Below, piece after piece: positions 44,946-55,965 of a DNA stretch of 64,000 nt. The notes below the pieces were generated by a model. That model was given only the letters and a program-made list of their open reading frames with translations, was not told where the DNA came from and searched no databases. Source of the DNA: Auanema rhodensis (Eukaryota; Nematoda; Chromadorea; Rhabditida; Rhabditidae). The DNA lies in NCBI GenBank assembly GCA_964057225.1, contig OZ059895.1, forward strand, positions 7,254,001 to 7,318,000, written 5' to 3'. Position 1 is the first letter of the stretch. Each line of letters starts with the position of its first letter. The position numbers were made by a program, and so were the translations under genes.

Positions 44946-45158
44946 TTTATAATATACAACTAAAAAAAATAGTAACACATTTATATGTGAAAATGAAAAG
45001 ATAGCTAGCTGTGATTCCACAGTTCATAAGGGTAACAAACGTGTTCTGCATGATATTCATTAACAACAAAACAACTTAAACATTTGGCGTTGACCAACAA
45101 CAACGATAACAGATAAACAGAAAAAAGTTAACAATATATATATATGAGTAAGTATGCT

Positions 45159-46926
45159 TTATTTCCTACGACTACCTCTACTCTCATTAGGATTCTTTCT
45201 TTTCCCATTTTTATTCAGATTTCTTATACCCAACATTGCAGATCTGAAAATCAGTATATTTTCAAATTTTCTAAGAGAACGGTTTACCTAGAATTAATAT
45301 CATGCATAGAAAATGGACCATCAGCTAAAGGGTCTGTTCTAACTTTGGCCATACGGTTTTGAGGCATGCGTTGATCTTCGAATAATTTTTCATTAGCCTA
45401 AAAAAAATATTTAAAATTTAATAAAAAGCTGCACGTATCAAGGTAGAAAAAAATTTGTTAAACGTTTAAAAAAATCATACGTTTTCTGAAAGGATTATCA
45501 GTTTATCACAACCGCATCGGGTAATATGCTCAATAAAAATGACGCGTATTCACGTCGCTTTTTCAAAAGAGCCACAAAATTGGAATATTGAAATAGTTTA
45601 AAAAAATCAATGAGGAAATAAAATATTATTGTTTTTAAAAAAATGAGATAGATAAATAAATATCAGAAAAGAAAATAAATTGAAACATACAGCATGTTTT
45701 CCACCTTTTGGAGCAGCAAGACTATATTTGAGTCCCCTTTTGTTGTGCAAGCGATTCCAGTTAATATGTAAAACTTGCTCTCCATTTTCATCAACTGATA
45801 CAGCACACTAAAAAACAAAAAGCGTTTTGATATTTTTTAAAAATATACCTTATGAAGAGACTTATTACCACAAGCAGGACAAAACTCTTTCACCATATTA
45901 GTTGTAGTACTAAAGCAGGCTCGGCATCTAAGAAAGAGAATTTATGAGATGATAAAAAAAATCTAACCTCAATAAGAATGATTTCAATTTACGAATTCTA
46001 TATCCAGTTAACGACACGAGGCCAAGATGCATACTGAGTAAAACATTTTGCAAAGCAAAATCAGTAGTTAAACATCCGACAACCAATTCTTCAGACACCT
46101 TAAAAAGGCTGTACAATTGCAAAAATTTCAATACTAACTTCGAAAGCTCCCATTTTTTTTAAAGCATCAGCTATATTATCCTCATTGATCCAACCTTCTT
46201 CATCATCACTATCAGCCTAAATGCTTATTAGAGTTTATGAGTAGGGGAGATTTTTTTCCTTACATCTTCACAGAATCCTTCTGGCAATTTTTCTTTATCA
46301 TTCTCTACGACTTCTTCATCTGTCATTTCTGTCTCTTCTTGAAGCTTAACAAAACAATATAATACATACACTTTGAATACAATACCTTTGTTTTTTCTTG
46401 TAATGCTTCCGTTATCTCCTGGATTTCAGTTTCTGTAACCTAAAATGTATCAAAACATTTTTACCTTTGGAAAATAATGAAAGGTACCTCGTTTTGTGCT
46501 TTATTTTGAAATCTATTTGCTAACTCAAATGTTAATGCAAGAACTTTCATATCAGGAGTTGAAAGTGATTTATAGTCTCCTGTTTTTTGGGAAGCATCAA
46601 TGACTAAATTACAATGCTAATGTAAAACAAGCAATATTGCTCACCTGCTTTAATTGATGAATGGGAAGGCTCTTGAATTTTCACGACAAAGGGTAACTTT
46701 TCATAACTAGCAAGAGCTTTCTTAGATTTTAGTTCTACAATTACTTCAGGTGGAGCATAATAATTATCGGCAATTTGCTTAAAAAATGATATAGAAAATT
46801 AACTATTATGATGCATACATGTAAGTTAACATTAGCGATAATAGCACCAGTATCCAGGACTAAATGTTGCACTAATTTTTGTGATCCTCGCTTCTGTCCT
46901 TCTGGGATACTCTTGTCGTTTTCCAT
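45159..46926 (-). CDS. NOB1: NOB1 endonuclease, 18S rRNA 3'-end maturation
   Basis: PIN-domain endonuclease that makes the final cut at the 3' end of 18S rRNA in the cytoplasm. Start at 46926: MENDKSIPEGQKRGSQKLVQ, PIN domain beginning HLVLDTGAIIANVNLH, then QIADNYYAPPEVIVELKSKK and DMKVLALTFELANRF. An acidic linker (ADSDDEEGWINEDNIADALK) leads to CLTTDFALQNVLLSMHLGLV. The zinc ribbon is CRACFSTTT with EFCPACGNKSLHK. The conserved C-terminal KGGKHAANEKLFEDQRMPQN precedes a basic end (NGKRKNPNESRGSRRK, stop 45159-45161). One intron of about 0.3 kb lies near 45400-45690. The PIN aspartates and the zinc ligands are present, so the protein appears functional. Confidence 0.94.
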
Positions 46927-47632
46927 TATTATTCTATAAAAGGTAATTTTTACAAGTTATTAATTTAACAATTACATGTATTATTTCTGAAAAACACAAT
47001 AGAAAACAAACGTTGTAATACTTCTTACAGCTTATAAGTTCTTCTAATGATCAAAACTGAAAGGTGACATAATATAAGGATTTTATTCAAGAACTCACGA
47101 GAAAATGCGGAAATTGCGTCAAGCCGGCTGACGTATTTTACGTGTATTTCATTCATTAAATTGGCTTGTTTTGAAAGTTGTTATTCATTAGTAATAATTG
47201 ATCCAAATAAGCTGTAAAATGATATTCAACAAATTCAATAAAGCTTGCTACATATTATCTAAGTAATAAGACATTGTCAATGGTATGACAACATAGTTTA
47301 CTTTCTTGTATTAAAGTTAACAACTCATAATTACTATATTTGCCTTAGTTTCTTGAATGTTGCCAGCTATCCTCCTTCCCTATTCTGAACCAAAGATGAT
47401 TATTTGATGAACCATTAATTTTTAGTGGTTTTCTTACTGTTTAATTTTAAATAATTAAATTATATTCTTTGGTTTGCGAAAAAAACACTGAAAATTGCTA
47501 AAATTATAATATATAACATGAAAAATGATTTTCAGATGTCATATTAGCTACACGATTTTGTTTTGTTGAGGAATCCACATTTATGCTTGCCTAATATACA
47601 CGTATAAGCCGTAAAGCTATTGTACATACAAA
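46927..47632. other. Divergent promoter NOB1 / FAM135
   Basis: About 700 bp. It contains a GC-rich near-palindrome, GCGTCAAGCCGGCTGACG, around 47115-47132, unlike the AT-rich surroundings, and nothing else I can name. Confidence 0.45.
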
Positions 47633-50600
47633 ATGCGAGTTGATCTTCATCCGGTATATTTGATTTCGTTAGAATATCATTCGCTTTTTAACGTCGATAT
47701 TAGTAATAAAGGATACTATCAGGTAAAAGATAATTTTATATTATAATACTTCGGTATACTGTAGATACGTTTATCTTCAAAACCTTCCAATGCATTTTCT
47801 TCAATTGATATACGGTGTCTGGAAAAAAATAATTCTGAAAGTTCAATTTTGCCTTTCGCAGTTTGTAATGGAATAGCTATAAGCAGAACTGTTGAATTGA
47901 CATTCGTTGAAGAACTTTTGAAGATAGGTGAGACTTGTCATATGTATTTAGTTTTAGTTGTAATTTTAGGTGATACATTTCATATCAAAGTTCAATTAGC
48001 CCCACAAAACAATTTTTCTAAGCCGGTTCGCTTACAATTCAACATAGAGTTATGGTATGTTCATTCGTTTGTTTGTTGTGTAATCCATCATCCCATTAGG
48101 TCTATGAGTTGTAGTAGGCCTCCTCGGCTAGACTTGTTTGAGATGGATTCTTGCCGTTCCATTGAAATTGAACTTAATCCCACAAGGTATTTAAAATCTT
48201 GTGAAGATATATCCCTCACTTTCAGATTAACCGCGGTTTCTCGATTTATTAGCTTTGACTATAAAGCTCCTTCAATCTTATCTTTATCTGTTTTTGTGTC
48301 ATTAGTTTCTATTATGCCGCGTAGAAGAAAATCGCCTCCTGATCCAGTATGCTATTTCCACCTTTTGGAATATATATTACATTCTGAACTTAATTCTAGC
48401 CAATATCTAACCGCTTACGGGAATATTATAAGAATATGACGAGTATACTACTGAAATCAATGAAATCTATTGAAATCTTCATAACACACTTTTCTAAACA
48501 TATAAATACAGTTGTAAAATTTGGTAAGGTTTGGTGATATCTATTATTGAATTATATTGAATAATTAAAGAAAATACGGATATTAGTACAGAAGAAGCCG
48601 TTTTGTTAGCCAACCTTGAATCATCAGGGCGGTCCTGGGTCACATTAGAAGTTACTGCTATAGAATTAAGTAACCGGTTGGATATAATTTTCAGACAGTT
48701 TTTGGATATCTTTTCTAGATCTCAAGGTTTTCTTATGTTAATATCAGTTATAAAAAGTATTATTTCAGATCTTCTCATGGAATTAAATCATCAATATTTT
48801 GAATGGAGACAACGTCTACTTGGAGAAGCATTTTTTTTCACTGAAAGACCTATAGAATCATTGAAATATGTTTTACCATATATGATACCTGATGTGAGGC
48901 GAATTATTTACTAGTACAATTTTTAGTTCTACGTTTTTAGCTTATTTCTCAATTGTTAAAAGGGAAATATATTAACAATCTAACTCAATATCCTGTTTCA
49001 TGTCCAGCAACCGATAGTCCATTCGAACTATGGTATGTCGGCCGATCTTTTCGATTTCTAATTTATTTCATTATTCTAGCTCTATAATTTTTGAAGAACG
49101 TTATGAGACAGGAACCAATATTTCACAGGATACCAGTTCTTCTGATGAAGTATCATATCAACTTGTACTTTATGCTATAATTCATGATTTTTAGCAAACA
49201 ACATCAAGAACGGACCAAGTTAATTTATTGAAGAGTAGCGGTTCTACGAAGTCATTACGCTTATTAAAGTTCCGAAGGAAAAGTGTTGATAGTCATGCAA
49301 ATAAGAGGCAAAACTTTTTTTTTTCTTTTTGGACAATATTTCTATTTGTAGAGTATCAAAACCTCGTTTAAGTGTCGATCTTGATGTCAACAACTGTTTG
49401 GTGAGCCCTAAATTTGATCAGGGTCATGGTGATCAGGGTAACTCATTTTTTGTTCAACATGTTTTTGTTCTTTTTTTCATAGAGTCTTCGAGCAATACAC
49501 AAAGTGAAAACTCGGAAACAAAAGCATGTTTTGCAACATATAATGTGCTGTCAACAGGTGACACGGTGTGTTTTTTTTTCTTCACAGAAACCATTAAATA
49601 ATATTCAGGACCAAATTATTAAATTGGTTGAGCTAGTAAAAGAACGGGAATCTATTAAACAGAAATTGAGATCCCATTTCGGATACGAAGGATTTCTTTA
49701 TAGGTTTCCTCTCCCTTTTAAGATTAAATGCTTCACATTATTTTCTAGTGAATTAGCTTGTCGATCATTAAGACCATCTCGATTTCCTTTCATAGACTCG
49801 AATAAAAAACGTTTAAGATATGAATCCCCACCACATCTTATTATTCTTGTTCATGGCTTAGAAGGTAAATACTCTCATAAAATTTGAATTTAACATTTAT
49901 GTAATAGGATCTTCCGATGACTTAATTTCATACAAAAATGCATTACGAAATGCTTCGCCTGATTCTTATTTTCAATTCTTGATGAGCTCATCAAATCAAA
50001 GACAAACATGGGCAGATTTCGAGACTCTTTCTTCAAATTTGTTGGGAGAAGTTAAGGATTTCGTTAACGATATGTCCCAACCTCCTGGACGCATAAGGTA
50101 TCTGACAGATTCATCAATTTTCCTCACATACTAATTAATGTTCTTTATTACATATCATTAAAAAAATTTCAGTTTTATTGCCCACTCAATGGGCGGGGTA
50201 ATCGTTCGAGCACTGTTGGGGTTAGCAGAGTCAGAATGGCTTTACCCAAAACTGCATACGTTTTTATCCATAAATTCTCCGCATATGGGTTTAGCATATG
50301 CAGGTCGGAGTATTAACTGGGGAGTTCAGTTAGTTCAATGGTACGTATACGCGAGAGTTGTTAAATATGTGAATAAGAAAAATACGAAAAAGAAGTTCTG
50401 GAAGTCTTATGACCTTCAGTTATGCCGATATCATTTTACCTTTTTTTAGGTGGAAAGGTTCAAAATCAATGGAACAACTGGCATTACGTGATGCTGTGTC
50501 TTTCAACGATTCTTATATAGTGAGACTGTCAGCTAACAAAGCTTTTGGACGGTTCAAGAATATTTTGTTGATCGGTTGTCCTTGTATGCATTTTGAACGT

Positions 50601-51255
50601 CTTTTTCTCAACACGAACAAAAACATTTATAGATGATTTGTTTGTACCACACCATTCTGCTTTGATTGATCAGTGTAAAACATCTTCAAAGGATGTATCT
50701 GCGTTGGGTTCAGCTTACAGGTCAGGCTCATAATACATGACGATATAATGATTTAATCAATATCGCTATCATCGTTTTTCCGTGCTGACGATCATGCTAA
50801 AGATTACAAACATCTGTGTAAATGAACGACCTTTTGTTTTCCCACAAGCAAGAATTTACGTGGTGGCATGACGATGAAGCGGCTGATCCCATGTTTTAGA
50901 TGAATGTTTGTTCTTTTTTCAGAGAAATGCTCGAAAATATCCATGGGGATATGCTGTCAAGCAAGATTACGGAAACTGTTGCCAAATTTTCTACATTTTA
51001 TAATGGAGTGTCAAATAAGACCAGCAAGATAGCGGGAAGAGCTGGTGGGTTAATGCAGTGCATATTGTTTTTCTGCTCGTTCGTTTTAGATCTTATCATA
51101 TAAAATTTGATTATTGATAAGACCATAGCGCGGAGACAAAGAAATGTCGACTAAAAAGTATACGCGTCATTTTTTCAGCACATCTAGCTGCAGTAGAAGA
51201 CGACATTTTCATCGAGAAACTTCTATCTATTTCAGCTTTGAGATACTTTGTATAA
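47633..51255 (+). CDS. FAM135: FAM135 protein with DUF676 lipase-like domain
   Basis: Conserved metazoan protein of unknown biochemical role (FAM135A/B; C. elegans C09D4.4-like). Start at 47633: MRVDLHPVYLISLEYHSLFN. The N-terminal FAM135 region has FHIKVQLAPQNNFSKPVRLQ and MSCSRPPRLDLFEMDSC. The centre is variable. The C-terminal alpha/beta hydrolase (DUF676) starts SPPHLIILVHGLEGSSDDL and continues FQFLMSSSNQRQTWADFETL. The nucleophile elbow is FIAHSMGGVIVRALL, then LHTFLSINSPHMGLAYAGRS, SMEQLALRDAVSFNDSYIVR and NILLIGCPCD. The C-terminus is EDDIFIEKLLSISALRYFV, stop 51253-51255. The elbow serine is intact. More than ten exons; some middle exon borders are unresolved. Confidence 0.88.
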
Positions 51256-51435
51256 ATTAATAAATTATTTGAACCTGAGGTTTCTACATGATTTTTATTC
51301 GGCCTTTAATGCAGAAAAAGATACAATAGAGAGAAAAAGGGCCAGTTAGATCGCAAGGATTAGATCAACCGCATTACTACAGTTTCAAGAATAGACGAGA
51401 GTTTGCTGATGAAAAGAATAAAGCGAGGTTTAGGC

Positions 51436-52040
51436 TTAGATAACGTAAGACATGGCAAAATATTTAGAAGTATCAATAGTCTCTGGAGTGGCATCTGGAG
51501 AGAGAACACGGAAACCAATGTAACGCAATGTACGAGGGAATCCATGTTCGATAGTATTTGAAGACTTCTCAAAAAGAGCTAAGACTCTTTCCAAGCCTTA
51601 AACAAATAATGTAATTATATGTTTGAAACTTTAGAAACTCACCTAAATCCTCTTCGCAGTATTCAAGCAAAGCGACAAAGCGCTGCTTAGATACAGCTAA
51701 AGGATCTTGAGATGATGGAATGACGATAGCAAGAGACTTTTCATCTGCCATACCCCACAACCATTCTTTTGAAACAGCAGCTACACGAGTTGATACCTAA
51801 AATTAGAAAATAGAGTGCTACAATACATAAAAAAATCTCACATCGTTCTTGCGACTTTCAATGCATGGGGGGACGTCAAAAACACCATCCGACCGCGGTG
51901 CCGCCGGTCTCACTGCTAAAAAAAAGAAGAATACATTGATCAAAATGATAACAAGTTATTATAAAATGCTGGTGTTCTTATGAAACTTACGTATTAAAGG
52001 ATTTACTGGAATTAGAATTACTTGAAATACTTGTAGCCAT
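51436..52040 (-). CDS. OAZ: Ornithine decarboxylase antizyme with +1 frameshift
   Basis: Binds ornithine decarboxylase, delivers it to the proteasome without ubiquitin and represses polyamine uptake. Four exons: 51991-52040, 51842-51915, 51643-51796 and 51436-51596. The first frame reads MATSISSNSNSSKSFNTSET then GGTAVGWCF and stops at TGA (51876-51878). Shifting +1 there opens DVPPCIESRKND, which continues in frame through VSTRVAAVSKEWLWGMADEK, QDPLAVSKQRFVALLEYCEE, DLGLERVLALFEKSSNTIEH, GFPRTLRYIGFRVLSPDATP and ETIDTSKYFAMSYVI. The exon sum is 439 nt, i.e. 3n+1, as one skipped base requires, giving 145 residues. The frame change is the known autoregulatory recoding of antizymes, not a defect. 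The exon 2 acceptor is a NAGNAG (TAGCAG), so one residue may vary. Confidence 0.94.
51875..51887 (-). promoter_or_regulatory. Programmed +1 ribosomal frameshift site
   Basis: Reads TGG TGT TTT TGA C on the minus strand. The ribosome pauses at the slow UGA after UUU and slips one base to read GAC (Asp). The context (W-C-x then UGA, next frame D-V-P) is the antizyme shift site conserved from yeasts to mammals, where the last sense codon is often UCC. Polyamines raise the shift rate in known antizymes. Confidence 0.9.
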
Positions 52041-52608
52041 TATAAATTCAGAATTGGAAGCGAAGAGAGAAAAATCAGTTGACTGACTGGTGAATGTGCG
52101 GACGGCCGTCGCGCCGCGCTTTATATACACTATGGTTGTCTGCGTCTCCTTGTGCCCTACACTCTCTATCTAGGTATCGACTCACTCAGCTGCGCGTTCT
52201 CACGCGCGTAGAATGAAAGGAGTACGGTAGTTTTGGAAATATTCCAAATTCCAGTATTGATTTTCTGTTTACCGTTGTTTATTTTCTTACGATTTTATCG
52301 TAGCGACTACATTGTCCTTAATTCCGGTTTTGGGATACGTCATAGACGATCGGTTCAGCTTCTGGGTCCAGAAACGATGAGATAGACCGTTTAGCTTGCC
52401 GAATCATGATGAAACAGGTCAAATTAGAGATACGCAAATGATTTGCCTATATAGGCGTCGTTTAAATTATGGGTTTATCATTATTCTTGATATCAATCGT
52501 ATAATTTCGTATTACTCTTTATTTAGTTTTTTCTTTAACACTAATTTTGTATTAGAAATATTATTTTAGAAAGGGTCTTAAAATCAGGGATTATATAAAT
52601 ATTTGGTA
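52041..52608. promoter_or_regulatory. GC-rich antizyme promoter with TATA box; CDC27 upstream
   Basis: On the minus strand a TATATAAA box (complement of 52120-52127) is followed within 30 bp by a very GC-rich leader (GCGCGGCGCGACGGCCGTCC). The block 52090-52215 is the most GC-rich noncoding DNA in the window and includes the palindromes GACGGCCGTC and ACGCGCGT. From 52450 to the CDC27 start the DNA is AT-rich with nothing else seen. Confidence 0.6.
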
Positions 52609-55451
52609 ATGTCATATTCAATTTTTGACGACATACCTCGAATAGACGGGTGTCCATCTTCACAAATTAAGGTAATTTATGATCAATTTTGTTTGTGTAT
52701 ATATATATATTTTTTTTTTAGTTTCTTATTCAAAGATATATCGAACATTTAATATTTGAAGATGCTTTGTTTCTGTCTGAATTACTATATGAACGAGGTG
52801 CTTATATCCTAATTTCTCATCTAAGTATTCAATTCTTTTCAGTGAAAACAGAAGAAAATCTTGTTATTCTGTGTGATTGTTTATTAAGACTATCTCGTAT
52901 TGATGAGGTACAATTTCTTTTTACATAATAATTTTATCGCTTGATGTTTTATAGGTTTACAATCTTTTAAAGCCATTGCCTAGGGAATTACCACATCTTC
53001 GCTACATTTTTGCTAAATGTTGTTACGATTTACAAAAGTATAATTTTCTTTTTTATTAATTTTATTAGTTCTGTTACAGATATGAAGAATGTGAAAACAC
53101 CTTATTAAACGAAAACCTTGAACTTCATGCTTCTATACGAGATTCCCCGTCTGCTCCGTTTGCTCGTCTGCTTTTATCGAGTATTTTCACGTGAGTTTCC
53201 TATATGATTTGCTTCTTGTGTATAAGAGGTTTCGAACTTTTGGTAGCTATTTTTTATTTTAGAGAGACAGGCAGAACTGAGCAATCAGTAGCTGAATGCG
53301 CTAAGGCAGTAAGAGCGAATCCCTTTTCTTGGTCTTCAATAACATCTTATATTAGAGTAGAATTTGACTGTTTTTTTCTAATTAATCGTTTTTATTAAGG
53401 TTGGTGGTAAAAAAGTTGCAGAATTAGTTGCGGAAAACGACGGATTAACGAAAGTATCCGATAAAGATGTTTCTTTAAATACTCCATGTGAAGATGATAA
53501 AACGGTAACCCCTGTAATTTTGTGCCCTGTTCCTAAAATTGGCATGGGAGCACCTAAAAAGTCGAGAGTATCAGAGGTACAATTAAGCATCATATTTCAT
53601 GACAATAGCTTGATGCAGGTCACAGAAACCAGGCGAAGTTCTCGTTTGGTTAATCAAGATAGAGAGAATGTTGGTGGTACTGTTTCGAGAGTTAGTGCAC
53701 AACCAAAGACAGGAAAGGTTGGTTCTAATAAATGCCATAGAATCCCATGGAAAATTTTCAGTTACGTGCTTTAACTCGTAATGACTTAACTCCAACAGTT
53801 ATTAGTACTCGGTCAGAACGCACTTCAACTTCCAGGTTTACTTTTGTCAATTTCCGCTTTAACCTTTTAATTCAAGAAAGTCGCGTGATGCGAAACAACC
53901 ACTGGCTTCTCGAAGCTCTAATGCTATGAGGTCGTTATCTTCATCTTCTACTAGTGTAGCATCTATATCAACATTATCAACCTCTGATAAAGAAGCAGTT
54001 GAGGAGTGTGTTAAAACTGTGAATCCTCTAAGTCCTTTAACTAGTAAGGTATAATGTGTTTATGCTTTAATTGTACATTACTTGAAGGGGAAATATACGG
54101 CAACATCAAGATTCTGTCAGCAATCGAAGAAGCAGTTAGTACTTATAAATGGACTGAAGCTGGAAATTTAATAGGTTCCCTCATTTAAATGAAAATTTTT
54201 GTAACCACTCAAATGTCTTTAGGAACATTGCCAAGTTCTGTGAAAGACCATGCTATTACTTTACATTTACTAGCCAGAATGAAGTTCGAACAAGCAGAGT
54301 ATGCTGCTGCTAGAGATATAATTCATAAACAGCGACAAATGTTTCCTCATAGATTGGAGGTATAAGAGAAAATTTGTTAATTATTGTGTACAAGCCATAT
54401 ATGTTTAGGGGACTGAATTATTGTCAACTGCTTTGTGGCATCTACAAGATAATTACCGCCTTTCTCAACTTGCTCAGGAGTTATGCACTAAAGCACGTAG
54501 GAGACCTCAGACTTGGTGTGTGGCCGGAAATTGTTTCTCTCTTCAGCGTCAAGTAAGACTAAATGTGTTGCCGTTTTTATAAAAGAAACTTCAGCATGCT
54601 CTTGCTGTGGAATGTATGGAGAGAGCAATTCAGTTAGACCCACATTTCGGATATGCATATACCCTATTAGGACATGAACTTGTTTTCCAAGAAGAGTTAG
54701 ATAAAGCTGCAAAAGCTTTCAGGTATTTCAGAATCCTGAAAATAGTATAACACACATATGGTTCAGAACTGCTTTGAGCATAGCTCCCAATGATTATCGA
54801 GCTTGGTATGGTCTTGGACAAGTTCATCAGAGAACGGAACAACTGCCTTTAGCTCAGGTTTTTATCTATAATTTTTGAATATTAATTTATTATTTAGCAT
54901 AATATGTCCGAAGCGCTATCAATTAACCCAACTAGTCGTGCCATTCTATGTACTTTAGCTCAAGTTGAACAAGCACTTAATCGTCCAACTAGAGCTATGG
55001 AACTCTTGAATACGGTAGTAGTTCCGGAGTATTAACACTTCTCAATGTAATGATTGTAGGCACTCCAACTAAATCCTAATGATGTAGCATGTAGATATAA
55101 TCGAGCAAGATTACTATATGAGATTAAGCAGTAAGTATTATTTTGCTTCATCTTCCAATAATATGTAATTGTAGGTATGATAAGTGTCTTAAAGAGTTGA
55201 ATGAGCTCAAAGGACTTTCACCGGATGAAGCACATATATTCCATCTTTTAGGTGAGTTCAATAATCATATATTTAAAATATCTCCAACTACTTCAGGCAA
55301 AGTACACCGGCGTTTGGGGAATACTCATACTGCTCTTATAAATTACAGTTGGTCTTCTGAGATGGATGCCGGTGGCGAGCAATTACTTGCTCATGCCGCT
55401 GGGGGAGAAAATGCTTATGATGATGATTCATATTCTCCTGAAGCCGATTAG
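52609..55451 (+). CDS. CDC27: CDC27/APC3, anaphase-promoting complex TPR subunit
   Basis: Scaffold TPR subunit of the APC/C; binds CDH1/CDC20 and APC10 IR tails (C. elegans mat-1). Start at 52609: MSYSIFDDIPRIDGCPSSQI. The N-terminal TPR dimerisation part has YIEHLIFEDALFLSELLYER, ENLVILCDCLLRLSRIDEVY and ETGRTEQSVAECAKAVRANP. A disordered Ser/Arg linker (TETRRSSRLVNQDRENVGGT, TPTVISTRSERTSTSR) follows. The C-terminal TPR superhelix has TALWHLQDNYRLSQLAQELC, VAGNCFSLQRQHALAVECME, RAIQLDPHFGYAYTLLGHEL, ALSIAPNDYRAWYGLGQVHQ and ALQLNPNDVACRYNRARLLY. The acidic C-terminus ends DDDSYSPEAD, stop 55449-55451. Repeat wording (WYGLGQ, CRYNRA) matches CDC27 rather than APC6/8. Confidence 0.94.
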
Positions 55452-55965
55452 GTTTTTGCGATTCGGGTACCAATAGATAAATGCTCAGTTTTACAAATTG
55501 ATCTAGTTTTTATTACGGTCTTCAATATTTTTTTCTTATTGTTGGCTAATATAACCCTGTCATATTCATGTGCTTGCTAACTTACACTCATACATAACAT
55601 ATTGAAACTAACATGTAACCTTGTAAGACATTTTTTTCCTTTATTGCTTTCCTTCTTAATTAGAAGGATTTTTCTCCAAACCATGAACTCCCTTTAGTTC
55701 TTTCAATGTACACTAAGTTTTGTCATGAAATTACATGTTTGTAAATACGATAAGTAAAAGGAAACTTTCTTCATTTGTTTATTACTTCAATGGCCTTCAA
55801 TACCACATTTTATCTGTGCTTTTTTTATTTTTTAGGCAAATACTAGAATTGTTTGTTTCAGATCTTTAGATCGAATCTTTGAAATTTTTTAGTTGTTTTC
55901 AAATTTCACATATCAGGTAGTTTTAACCACTTCGGGTGCCATATGCTTTGGCTTTATCTTCAGAA
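55452..55965. other. CDC27 3' flank and DDX27 upstream region
   Basis: 514 bp, AT-rich and T-rich. It ends in TTTATCTTCAG two bases before the DDX27 ATG, a strong trans-splice-type acceptor. No gene or repeat seen. Confidence 0.4.

Noticed and set aside
51876-51878. In-frame stop making the antizyme look like a pseudogene
   Set aside because: The stop sits in the conserved antizyme shift context and everything downstream is intact in +1, so it is recoding, not decay.
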